From Kribbella italica (lineage in GTDB: Bacteria > Actinomycetota > Actinomycetes > Propionibacteriales > Kribbellaceae), in the NCBI RefSeq assembly GCF_014205135.1, contig NZ_JACHMY010000001.1, positions 1,860,001 through 1,924,000 on the forward strand: a DNA stretch of 64,000 bases, in the 5' to 3' direction. The notes below the pieces were generated by a model. That model had not been told where the DNA came from, did no database searches, and saw only the letters and a program-made list of their open reading frames with translations. A program made the translations under genes and the position numbers. Shown here piece by piece: positions 53,601 through 61,327 of the stretch (positions are counted from its first letter, which is position 1; every line of letters begins with the position of its first letter).

Positions 53601-56600
53601 GCCGCGGAGTCGCTGCGGGCGACCGCGGGCAGGGCGGCCGTCAGCCGGGCCGAGATGTCGCCGGCGTCCAGGTGCTGCCAGGTCGCCGTCTGCAGCAGCT
53701 GCGGGTCGACCTCGCCGTCGATCGCGACGCACTGCGGCTCGCCGCGGTCGCAGAACTCGCTGTCGATCGACAGCTTCGCGCTGCCCTCGAGCTCGACGAT
53801 CGGAGGGGTGTCGCCGTCGGGCAGGACCTCGGTGACGGTCAGCGTGTGCTTGATCCGGAAGTCGGCCAGCGGCCCCGAGCTCTCGGTCAGGGTCACGCCG
53901 TTGACCGTCGTACCGGTCACCCAGGAGAAGAACCGGCCCATCGCGGACCGCCCGTACGACGGACCGCCGCTCGGCGTACTGCCCGCCTGGTTCTCGCCGG
54001 GCCGGTCGCTGAAGCCGAGCTTGGCCGACCAGGGCAGTCCCTTCGACCGGTTGCGGGAGCGGCTGGTCGTGTTCGACCCGATGTGCAGGTTGGCGGCGGT
54101 CTGCGAGCGGTTCAGCCCGAGCCAGCGGGGATTCTCGAGGTCCTGCGTCATCGCGACCCGGTAGGTCCGCTCCTGCGGCGTGTCCCTGACTCGGTGCTGG
54201 GTCAGCGCGAACACGAACCCGCCCTGACAGGCCTGGTCGTACCCGGTCTCCAGCCGGTGCCGCGACAGCTGCTGCCCGACCCGCTCGAGGTTGGCCAGCT
54301 GACTGACCACCACCGGGTCCTGCAGGTCGACGCCCCGCAGGATCGGCTGGAAGTTCCTGTCGAGCTTCGGCACCATCCCCTCGTCGCTGAGGTGCCGCAC
54401 GAACGCCTTGTACGCCGGGTCGGCGCCCCGCAGCTTCTGCACCAGCGCAGCGCCCGCGCCGCGGAGTTGGCCCTGGTCGTTGCCCATCCAGACCGGCAGC
54501 TTCATCGGCTCACCCGGCTGCGCGCAGCCGCGGGTCAGCACACCGCCGTCCGCGCTGAGTTGCGCCTTCCCGTCCTTGTCGAGCACGAGCGCGGCCTTCG
54601 GGAACGGCAGGTCGTTGTCGGCGGCCTCGTTCTCCGGCAGCCGCAGGACTGCGTCGCCCGCGTTCTCGACGTCGAACGCCTCGTCCTTGTCGAGCCGGTG
54701 GAAGGTGAGCTTGTGCTCCAGCCGGACCTTGACGCCGATGGTCTCCTCGGTGCGCTGGACGCTCGGGTGGATGGCGACGTCGCTGACGCTGAGGCTGTCG
54801 CCGCGGGACACGCTCCGGGCCCCGCGCAGCGTCGGGCCGAAGTCCACCGTGCCGGTCCCGAGGTCGGACAGCGCCTTGCCGCCGTACTCGAGAGTGGCCG
54901 CGGTCGAGGACGACGTCCCGAAGGACTGGCTGCCGCTCGCGCCGGAGAAGCCGACCCGGATCCGCTCGATCTTGTGCTCGGGAGAGCTGTCGCTGAGCAG
55001 CTCCGCGGACTCCCGGACGACGGTCGTCTCTAGCTGCGCGTACGCGACCGCGCGGCCGCCGTTGTAGATGATCCGGCCGAACCCGCCCGGCCGGGTCGCC
55101 TCGGTCAGCGCCGCCGGAGCGTCGTCGACGCACATCGCGCGGACCTGGTCGGCCGCGGTCCGGTCGAGTTTGCCGAGACGGGTCCGCAGGCCGGCGATGC
55201 CCTTGTCGGCGAGGTCGTCCATGCCGTCGACGCGGGACGCGACGTGCTCGGGCAGTTCCTGGGCCCGCTCCAGCTCAGTGGCGGGATCGACGTCCGGGTC
55301 GAACTCGAGGTCGTCCAGCCGGACGGTCTCCTTCGGGGGCGGGACCGTGTAGCTGTGGCTGATGCCCATCACCAGTTGGGAGGCGTCCTGCGGGTCGCCC
55401 GAGTCGACGACGTTGGCCTGCGACCACGGCTCACCGACGCCACCGCGCACCTGCCAGCGCCACTCCGGCGCGTCGGCGGCGTAGCGCAGGATCTCGCCGT
55501 TCAGGACCTCGACCGCGCCCGACAGACCGTTCTCCTGGGCGCTCCCGGTGACGGAGTGGCTCTGGCCCACGGCGTGCTCGAAGCCGGGGGCGATGATGTG
55601 CGAGACGCCCTTGAGCGCGCTGGAGTCCGGGAAGGCCGCCGTCAGCGTCTTGAGGTTGGCGCCGCCGTTGTAGCCGAGGGACTCGACCGTGGTGGTGGCG
55701 ACGCTGAAGCCGCCCTGCCGCAGCTGGGCCAGCGCGCCTTCGTCGAAGGTCAGCGGCGACGACAGGACCTCGCGCAGCTCACCGGGGTTCAGCTTCACCT
55801 TGAACTGGATCACGCTGCCGGCGTCCGCCCGCGGGTTGTTGCCGACGGTCAGCAGGACGCCGTTCGGCGACAGCACTCGCCGGGTGCCGGACCGGAGTCG
55901 TCGGTGCAGCACCTCCGGGGTGTAGCGGAAGGTGCTCTGCCGCCGGGCGAGTTCCTGGTTGAGCTCGCGGGTCAGCTTGGTCAGGTGCGGGAAGCGACCG
56001 GACGTGATCGCGGTGTGCTGGACGTCCGGCGACGGCAGGGTGGCCGCGGCAGCGGTCCGGTACGCCGAGACCTTCTCGGTCGCCGCCTGCGCCAGCTGCT
56101 GGATCTCCGGGCCTGGCTTGCCGCCTGACGCCTCCAGCTCCTCCAGCTTGGTGAGCAGTACGCCGTACGCTTGACCGGCCTCCCGGGCCTTCGTGGCCGC
56201 GTCGTCACAGGTCGCTGCGATCGTCAGGTGCCGCTCGGCCTTGCGCGTCGACGACTGTGCGGCGTCCCTGAGCTTCCGGCCACGCACGCTGCCTGCCGAG
56301 TCGTTGCGGCCCTCCTCGACCTTCGCCTTGGTCACCGAGTCCGCAGCCGCCGTCGTCGCGGCCTCTGCCGTCGTACGGCGGAACTCCGCGCGGCTGTCGA
56401 GCCCCTTGGCTGCCTTCTCGAGTCCGGCCATCTCCTGGACGACCTGCTCGCGCAGATGGGCCGGTGTGTTCGGCTGGGCGGGCGCCTGCGCGGTCTGGGT
56501 CTGCGGTACGACGTGCAGGGCCCGTGCGGAGTCGGGGAGCGCAGGAGCCGGCTGGCCGGTCCGCCCGATCGCCTTGGCCAGCTGCTCGAGCTCACCGCGC

Positions 56601-57772
56601 AGCTGGGTCAGCTTCGCGGGGTCAGGGGTGGGCTGGAGCTGCTCTTCGCGCCAGTTGCGACTGACCAGCCGGAACTGGTCGTACTGCGCCGTCGCCTGCC
56701 GCTGGCGGCCCTGGAACCGGGGGAACCGGGCCCTGACCTTGTCGATCAAGCTGGTGGGCGCCTTCGCGCTGACCTCGCGGAGCGTGCCGCCGATCTGGCT
56801 CGCCCAGATGCGGGGGAGCTGCTCGGCCTTCACGCCACCGGCGATCCGGACCTGGTGCGGATCGGCCAGGCTGCCCGCCCGCACTGTGGTGTGCGCGACC
56901 AGGCGCCCCGGCGGCTCCTCGTCGACCACGCGGAAGTACTGGGCGCCGTGCTCGGCGGTAGTGACCAGGCCGAGGTTGCGGCTGGTGACGTCGTTCGGGG
57001 TGGTGATCTCACCGGGCAGGTCGGTGGGCTTGACGAGCCTGAGCGCCTCGAGCGCCTCGGCCGGTGTCAGCTTCGACTCGGACTTGGGGCGCCCGGTCGC
57101 CGTCAGCCCGGCTGCTGCCGGCGTACCGACTGTGCGGGGTACTGCGGCTTTGCGGTGGCGCGCACCGACCTGGCGGCGGTGCCGACCGGTCTCGGTACGC
57201 CGCCGGACGATCGCCGGGGGAGTGCTGGGGCGACCGAGCAACTCCGCCTCGCGCTGGATCGCGCGCGACGCCCGGCCGGTATCGGCGACCAGGGGAGCAC
57301 GCTCAGCAGCGCGCTCCGCCGCCAGACGCCGTACGGCGGTTTCGGTGCTGAGCTGGTTGCTCTCCAGCACGTTGCGGAGCACGGTCCGGGCTTCGTCCTG
57401 GACGTCCTCGGCCGCGTCGGGCAGATCGAGCAACTGGTCCAGTGCGATCGTCGCTCCGTCGACCGGAGACGACCCGCCGCGGCTGTGGTCGACCTCGGCG
57501 CCCAGTGCGGCAACCGCTTCCACCAGGAGCCGCTGGTCGGTGACGTCCTCGCGCCCGGCCATGGCCTCCAGCCGGGTGTCGAGCCGCTCGACGGCCGAAA
57601 GCTCCAGCAGCTCACCGGAGTTGCTGAGCCGGACCCGGCCATCGTCGAGCGCGACGGCCTCCGGCGACACCACGCCGAGTGCGACGCCCAGCGCCGCGCG
57701 AGCCCGCTCGGCCGGCGTGAACCGCGACCGCCCGTGACCGCCCGTCGAAGTGACCCCAGGTGCTTCGGTCAT
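50597..57772 (-). CDS. Giant protein of 2391 residues with repeated beta-rich modules, unknown function
   Basis: The ATG is preceded by GGAGGGGG. There is no signal peptide or membrane helix. Residues 1-280 are acidic and helical. Residues about 440-580 are Ala/Lys/Glu-rich helices (KGLDSRAEFRRTTAEAATTA). From about residue 900 to 2200 at least five beta-rich modules follow one plan. Each has a basic strand (LRIRVRMVRTGPI, QVRLRLRADLSG), a Gly/Ser/Thr loop (GSSTGNTAGIGGGTGM), a His-containing strand (IKHTLTVTEV, RVEHDFRLVIEV) and a strand of the TVMLTIPERD type. The last 200 residues contain GYGAAFGALHPSLAML. It resembles uncharacterised giant proteins of actinobacteria and may be a secretion substrate or a surface protein. 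The reading frame on the opposite strand is a shadow. Confidence 0.85.
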   Translation of the reverse strand: MTEAPGVTSTGGHGRSRFTPAERARAALGVALGVVSPEAVALDDGRVRLSNSGELLELSAVERLDTRLEAMAGREDVTDQRLLVEAVAALGAEVDHSRGGSSPVDGATIALDQLLDLPDAAEDVQDEARTVLRNVLESNQLSTETAVRRLAAERAAERAPLVADTGRASRAIQREAELLGRPSTPPAIVRRRTETGRHRRQVGARHRKAAVPRTVGTPAAAGLTATGRPKSESKLTPAEALEALRLVKPTDLPGEITTPNDVTSRNLGLVTTAEHGAQYFRVVDEEPPGRLVAHTTVRAGSLADPHQVRIAGGVKAEQLPRIWASQIGGTLREVSAKAPTSLIDKVRARFPRFQGRQRQATAQYDQFRLVSRNWREEQLQPTPDPAKLTQLRGELEQLAKAIGRTGQPAPALPDSARALHVVPQTQTAQAPAQPNTPAHLREQVVQEMAGLEKAAKGLDSRAEFRRTTAEAATTAAADSVTKAKVEEGRNDSAGSVRGRKLRDAAQSSTRKAERHLTIAATCDDAATKAREAGQAYGVLLTKLEELEASGGKPGPEIQQLAQAATEKVSAYRTAAAATLPSPDVQHTAITSGRFPHLTKLTRELNQELARRQSTFRYTPEVLHRRLRSGTRRVLSPNGVLLTVGNNPRADAGSVIQFKVKLNPGELREVLSSPLTFDEGALAQLRQGGFSVATTTVESLGYNGGANLKTLTAAFPDSSALKGVSHIIAPGFEHAVGQSHSVTGSAQENGLSGAVEVLNGEILRYAADAPEWRWQVRGGVGEPWSQANVVDSGDPQDASQLVMGISHSYTVPPPKETVRLDDLEFDPDVDPATELERAQELPEHVASRVDGMDDLADKGIAGLRTRLGKLDRTAADQVRAMCVDDAPAALTEATRPGGFGRIIYNGGRAVAYAQLETTVVRESAELLSDSSPEHKIERIRVGFSGASGSQSFGTSSSTAATLEYGGKALSDLGTGTVDFGPTLRGARSVSRGDSLSVSDVAIHPSVQRTEETIGVKVRLEHKLTFHRLDKDEAFDVENAGDAVLRLPENEAADNDLPFPKAALVLDKDGKAQLSADGGVLTRGCAQPGEPMKLPVWMGNDQGQLRGAGAALVQKLRGADPAYKAFVRHLSDEGMVPKLDRNFQPILRGVDLQDPVVVSQLANLERVGQQLSRHRLETGYDQACQGGFVFALTQHRVRDTPQERTYRVAMTQDLENPRWLGLNRSQTAANLHIGSNTTSRSRNRSKGLPWSAKLGFSDRPGENQAGSTPSGGPSYGRSAMGRFFSWVTGTTVNGVTLTESSGPLADFRIKHTLTVTEVLPDGDTPPIVELEGSAKLSIDSEFCDRGEPQCVAIDGEVDPQLLQTATWQHLDAGDISARLTAALPAVARSDSAALHHLAGFVNVRNLNAHPEMLTTEYRTDFAVSPAPSDALQALAQRGLTPRRGSITLTTKIENLRYVGSGHPIIGDINLTLDSAGFTTGSSTGNTAGIGGGTGMTEATGDGWNGSVGVNRSGNISSSSNELAIRGVERLNIKDGQHYQFVGDLKLEAKIKAAGLAAPEKVELDTGTVMLTIPERDALKMYGDSDLDLPLEKVADAVERMQDGNLSLDRRTSTAMIRRYQRDKQGVTTGLAATHTDEKLKALLPRTAKITKPRAQPETFDQVAADAEKVAKTRAEAQLPNHYRTTMGAGLVDRDVFRDGEGNVTTMEREVSAAVAEAVPDAAGDPAVGAAIRSQLAGIRWRGHAEKVKDPTGFNLELPFGGEEPGTSAARNLRIRVRMVRTGPITIDEAPSEGKPPQPAAAGEGAAAEPEQTENALIILQGYDYTEEGRGITRSVGYGADLGAGLTDGDAGSAGLSTELTTSESVNVVDQNTHLSRALWSKTKRVEHDFRLVIEVEETPGAGAETKGKLRQTADRFRSDEKRPAPHRREASGRLTLLVPASDVNQVPLKPPEYTDHRPVVLSTQKFLRGIQLHDQNGELPNEQETIDDPDFDDALVSRVTSELGGRRWLTRAGVQLHKGIIREELNGSARRIAFERSDGTGSPWTPGLPVPGHGSRQVRLRLRADLSGLQLVSDSSEHAQVGEAHRHQVAVNTSQESTRLAPTSQNIGTSDPTTGLKAGASFGEQAKERSGDTSGNRDETNSNESGELVTVQLLVTFHVDARRQRTTRDHQTKVTHEATFENAATGVVTLSMFRHDFEAMQARMEAGQAPMQHWNPDELAKLAKRVPVRRVAASEVVTGADGSKTVAPYKPLVDALDRARKEQVEVVVTMKQQDGAQQVYRALPNGTMVGTSKDDNGYGAAFGALHPSLAMLAEGNKIDLRKLYDAKGAGERFSGTVVQALEEKGVAASALTGLDHTRSGPHNAPEEAQGAKAHAARHVAMARGKRGSGMGVQ

Positions 57773-57856
57773 CGCTGCTCGTCCCCCTCCGTATCACCTC
57801 ATTGTGACGCGAGTGTGACCGCAAAGTAACTGGTGCGGTTCCCTCAGGCAACAGAC

Positions 57857-57874
57857 TTCCGATCTCGATCGGAA
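57857..57874. promoter_or_regulatory. 18-bp palindrome in the divergent promoter region of the giant gene
   Basis: TTCCGATC, two bases, GATCGGAA: a perfect 8-bp inverted repeat 85 bases upstream of the giant gene and 75 bases upstream of the divergent small gene. TTGACA at 57887-57892 lies beside it. It could be a shared operator. Confidence 0.5.
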
Positions 57875-57948
57875 AACGGTGGGTGATTGACATCCCCCGG
57901 CCACTTTCGTTGCCTGATGCATCAACCTGGATGTGCCAGGCTGGCGCG

Positions 57949-58422
57949 GTGAGCACTGTTCTGTCGCCCTCGTCGTGGACCGTCACCGAAGCCCGCAGCC
58001 TGACGTCCCGGCTGCGTCACACCAACCTCACCGGCCCCGAGTACGACGGCCTGGAGCTGTTCGGCGCGCTGACCGGCTACCTGGACGAGCTGTACGGCGG
58101 CGCCGGCTTCGACCGGCTGCTGGATGGGCCGGAGCGCGCCGCCCTGGCCAGGCGGATCCGGAAGGCGCGCGGCCACGGCGTACCGGTGGATCTTTCAACT
58201 ACGGAAGCTGATGCGCGGCTCGACCAGCCGGTCAACGCGGCCGTGACGCTGGCCGAGGGCCGGGACCTGGCGGCCGAACTCGCCGCCGCGCCGGAGTGGC
58301 AGGGCGAACTCGGCCGCTGCCTGCAGGCGCTGTACAGCTATCTAGACCACTTGTACGGCGGACCCGGTGCGTTCACCGAGCTGCTGACGCCCGAAGAGGT
58401 CTCGGAAGTGTCCGCGGGGTAA
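57949..58422 (+). CDS. Small protein built of a tandem duplicated helical module
   Basis: This 157-residue protein of unknown family has two halves that repeat one motif: LFGALTGYLDELYGGAGFDRLL (near residues 40-60) and CLQALYSYLDHLYGGPG (near residues 120-140). Both are preceded by a similar helix. It has no signal peptide or membrane segment. GTG at 57949 was preferred over an in-frame GTG at 57883, since the longer start would include Pro-rich and low-quality sequence. Divergent from the giant gene and 64 bases before the Tad operon. Confidence 0.75.
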   Translation: MSTVLSPSSWTVTEARSLTSRLRHTNLTGPEYDGLELFGALTGYLDELYGGAGFDRLLDGPERAALARRIRKARGHGVPVDLSTTEADARLDQPVNAAVTLAEGRDLAAELAAAPEWQGELGRCLQALYSYLDHLYGGPGAFTELLTPEEVSEVSAG

Positions 58423-58473
58423 CAGCCTCGCCACGCTGTGGACCTGGGGGCGGAGTTGGTCCCTACTGGCCAT

Positions 58474-58479
58474 TACGGT
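58474..58479 (+). promoter_or_regulatory. Candidate -10 box of the Tad operon (leaderless)
   Basis: TACGGT at 58474-58479 with the next GTG seven bases downstream. No ribosome binding site precedes the GTG, so a leaderless transcript is possible. Confidence 0.35.
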
Positions 58480-58485
58480 AGGCGC

Positions 58486-59208
58486 GTGAGTTTCTCCTCC
58501 TCCAACCGTCCCCAGGCCGCCGGCGCCCGCGCGGCCAAGCCCAGCGGCACCGGCAGACGTCTGCCCGGCAACCGCGAGCGCCGCCCCGCGCTGGCCGCCC
58601 TGGCGGTGATCCTGATCCTGCTCGGCGCCGCCGGCTCCACGCTGATCGCGCTGCGCAGCGGCGACCGGCAGTACTTCGTGGCGGTCAAGGAGAACCTGCC
58701 TCCGGGCCACAAGGTCGAGGACAAGGACCTGACCCGCGGCGACCTGGCCGGTGCGACCGGCACGCTGGTGCTGTGGTCGGACCGGGCCGCGCTGAAGGAC
58801 CAGTACACGACCGGCTGGATCTACGCGGGCCAGTTCGTGTCGAAGAAGAACTTCACCAACGACCCCGTCCCCGAGGGCGGTGCACTGGTCGGTATCAGCG
58901 TGGAGAGCGGCCGGGCGCCGGCCGAGGCGGTCGAGGTGGGCGACGTCGTTCGGCTGGTCCGGATCCCGGCCGCCAACCAGGACGGCGGCCAGGCGGCCGT
59001 CATCGCGCCCGCGGCCAGGGTGACCTCCACCACCGGTTCGCTCACCGACGGCAAGACCGGCGCCAACACGACGGTCAACGTCACCGTGCTGATCCCCGAC
59101 AGCCGCGCCACCACCGTGGCCGCCGCGGCCGCGGCGAAGACGCTGGTCCTGGTCAAGCTGGCCGACTCGGTGAAGCCGGAGATCTCCAACGACCCCGGAG
59201 CCCGCTGA
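58486..59208 (+). CDS. CpaB/RcpC-like SAF-domain pilus assembly protein
   Basis: This 240-residue membrane-anchored protein has a basic N-terminus, one transmembrane helix (ALAALAVILILLGAAGSTLIA) and an SAF/CpaB-like domain (AVKENLPPGHKVEDKDLTRG). In Tad systems CpaB-type proteins sit at the outer face of the pilus machine. The GTG at 58486 follows a TACGGT box. It shares a base with the next gene (TGATG). Confidence 0.8.
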   Translation: MSFSSSNRPQAAGARAAKPSGTGRRLPGNRERRPALAALAVILILLGAAGSTLIALRSGDRQYFVAVKENLPPGHKVEDKDLTRGDLAGATGTLVLWSDRAALKDQYTTGWIYAGQFVSKKNFTNDPVPEGGALVGISVESGRAPAEAVEVGDVVRLVRIPAANQDGGQAAVIAPAARVTSTTGSLTDGKTGANTTVNVTVLIPDSRATTVAAAAAAKTLVLVKLADSVKPEISNDPGAR

Positions 59209-60011
59209 TGGCACTGGTCGCTTTGGCGAGCGCCAAGGGCTCGCCGGGGGTGACGACGGCCGGTCTGGTGCTGGGAGCGCTCTGGCCGCGACAGGTGCTG
59301 CTGACCGAGTGCGACCCGGCCGGCAGCGACGTCGCGATCCGGATGACCGCACCGGGCGGCCAGCCGCTGAACTCGGACCGCGGACTGGTCAGCCTGGCCG
59401 CCGCGGGGCGCAAGGGCCTCGGTGACGAGGTCATCATGGCGCACAGCCAGCAGCTCGACGGCGGGCTGGACGTGATGCTCGGAGTGCGTTCGCCTGAGCA
59501 GATCGGCGGCATGGGTGGCCTGTGGTCGCCGCTGGGCATCACCTTCAACCAGATGCACAGTGCCGACGTCCTGGCCGACTGCGGGCGGATCGGAGCGGCG
59601 TCGCCGCAGCTGCCCGTCGTACAGGCTGCTCGGCTCGTCGTCCTGGTCTGTACGGCGACCGGCTCGTCCGTGGCGCACCTGCGGGAACGCCTGTCGTCGC
59701 TGGTGCACCACGTCGACGCACGGCTCGCCGTGATGGTCGTCGCCGACCCGAAGCGCCGTGACGGCGTCAAGCAGGTCTGGTCGGTGCTGGACGCGATGTC
59801 GATCCAGATCCACCACCGCTGGCACCTCGCCTACGACCCGGTTGGCGCGTCGTTCTTCGACGGACGCGGACACGGGCGGCTGGAGAAGACCGCGCTGATC
59901 CGGACCGGCAGCGAGATCGCCGCCGAGATGGCCGCGGTCGTCGGCGCGCCCTCGCAGTACGAGTACGACATGGCGCAGGCCCTGCCGCAGGACGGGGAGG
60001 GCCGCCGGTGA
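59208..60011 (+). CDS. TadZ/CpaE-like ParA-superfamily protein
   Basis: This 267-residue protein of the MinD/ParA fold marks the cell site of pilus assembly. The P-loop reads LASAKGSPGVTTAG. The signature lysine is kept but the GK(T/S) lysine is replaced by Val, so ATP hydrolysis may be weak or lost. From memory this deviation is frequent in TadZ-like proteins. It shares a base with the CpaB-like gene and overlaps tadA by four bases. Confidence 0.85.
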   Translation: MALVALASAKGSPGVTTAGLVLGALWPRQVLLTECDPAGSDVAIRMTAPGGQPLNSDRGLVSLAAAGRKGLGDEVIMAHSQQLDGGLDVMLGVRSPEQIGGMGGLWSPLGITFNQMHSADVLADCGRIGAASPQLPVVQAARLVVLVCTATGSSVAHLRERLSSLVHHVDARLAVMVVADPKRRDGVKQVWSVLDAMSIQIHHRWHLAYDPVGASFFDGRGHGRLEKTALIRTGSEIAAEMAAVVGAPSQYEYDMAQALPQDGEGRR

Positions 60012-61318
60012 TCACCGACCAGGAGCTGGTCCGCAAGCTGCGGGTCCAGGTCGCCGAGCGGCTGAACGAGCAGCGCCGCCGCGACCAGGTCAACGGCGTC
60101 CCGCCGATGAGCGCCGAGGACGAGCGGGAGTACGCCCGCTCACTGATCGTGCAGGTGCTCGAGGACCACGCCCGCTACGAGCTGGCCGAGGGCCGGACGC
60201 CGCCGACGCCCGAGGACGACGCGCAGATCGCCGGCGCGATCCACTCCGCGCTGTTCGGCGTCGGCCGGCTGCAGCCGCTGATCGACGACCCCGAGGTCGA
60301 GAACATCGACATCAACGGGTGCGACCAGGTCTTCGTCCAGTACGGCGACGGCCGCGAGGAGCGCCCGGGCCCGGTCGCGGAGTCCGACGAGGAACTGGTC
60401 GAGCTGATCCAGGTCCTGGCCGCGCACGCGGGACTGACCAGCCGCCCCTTCGACTCGGCCAACCCACAGCTCGACCTGCGGCTGCCGGACGGCTCGCGGC
60501 TATCGGCCGTGATGGGCGTGACGTCGCGCCCGGCGGTCTCGATCCGGCGGTCCCGGCTCGGCCGGGTGTTCCTCAAGGACCTGGTCGCGAACGGGACGTT
60601 CTCCGACGAGATCGGCTCGTTCCTCAAGGCGGCCGTCGCGGCCCGCAAGAACATCATGATCGCGGGCGCCACCAACTCCGGGAAGACCACGCTGCTGCGC
60701 GCGCTGGGCAACGAGATCCAGCCGCACGAGCGGCTGATCACGGTCGAGCGCTCGCTGGAGCTCGGGCTCGGCGAGTTCAAGGACCTGCACCCGAACGTGG
60801 TCGCGTTCGAGGAGCGGCTGCCGAACTCCGAGGGCGTCGGCGAGGTCAGCATGGCCGACCTGGTCCGCCGCTCGCTGCGGATGAACCCGTCGCGCGTCAT
60901 CGTCGGTGAGGTGCTCGGCGACGAGATCGTCACGATGCTGAACGCGATGAGCCAGGGCAACGACGGCTCGCTGTCGACGATCCACTCGAACAGCTCGATG
61001 GAGGTGTTCAACCGGATCAGCACCTACGCCATCCAGGCGACCGAGCGGCTCCCGATGGAAGCCACCCAGATGCTGATCTCCGGCGCGCTCGACTTCGTCG
61101 TGTTCGTCCGCAAGCACAACGACTACCAGCACGGCGGCACGCTCAGCCGGTACGTCGAGAGCATCCGCGAGGTCACCGGCTGGGACGGCCGCGTGCTGTC
61201 CGGCGAGGTGTTCGCCCCGGGCCCCGACGGCCGCGCGGCGGCGCACGCGCCGATCTCGTGCATGGACGAGCTGGAGCACTTCGGCTACCAGCCGATGGTG
61301 CACGGCCGGTGGGCGTGA
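60008..61318 (+). CDS. tadA: Tad pilus assembly ATPase (CpaF/TadA)
   Basis: This hexameric secretion ATPase powers pilus extension and retraction. The 436-residue protein has Walker A IAGATNSGKTTLLRALGNEI, the Asp box DLHPNVVAFEERLPNSEGVG, Walker B MNPSRVIVGEVLGDEIVTML and the His box SLSTIHSNSSMEVF. The N-terminal part contains the PAS/N1-like helical region. GTG overlaps the upstream gene. Confidence 0.94.
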   Translation: MITDQELVRKLRVQVAERLNEQRRRDQVNGVPPMSAEDEREYARSLIVQVLEDHARYELAEGRTPPTPEDDAQIAGAIHSALFGVGRLQPLIDDPEVENIDINGCDQVFVQYGDGREERPGPVAESDEELVELIQVLAAHAGLTSRPFDSANPQLDLRLPDGSRLSAVMGVTSRPAVSIRRSRLGRVFLKDLVANGTFSDEIGSFLKAAVAARKNIMIAGATNSGKTTLLRALGNEIQPHERLITVERSLELGLGEFKDLHPNVVAFEERLPNSEGVGEVSMADLVRRSLRMNPSRVIVGEVLGDEIVTMLNAMSQGNDGSLSTIHSNSSMEVFNRISTYAIQATERLPMEATQMLISGALDFVVFVRKHNDYQHGGTLSRYVESIREVTGWDGRVLSGEVFAPGPDGRAAAHAPISCMDELEHFGYQPMVHGRWA

Positions 61319-61327
61319 GGTGGACCG

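Noticed and set aside
50645..55033. A 1462-codon open frame on the plus strand opposite the giant gene
   Set aside because: It is the antisense shadow of a GC-rich gene: its protein is dominated by Arg, Gly, Leu and Val without domain structure, while the minus-strand frame has a good ribosome binding site and module repeats.
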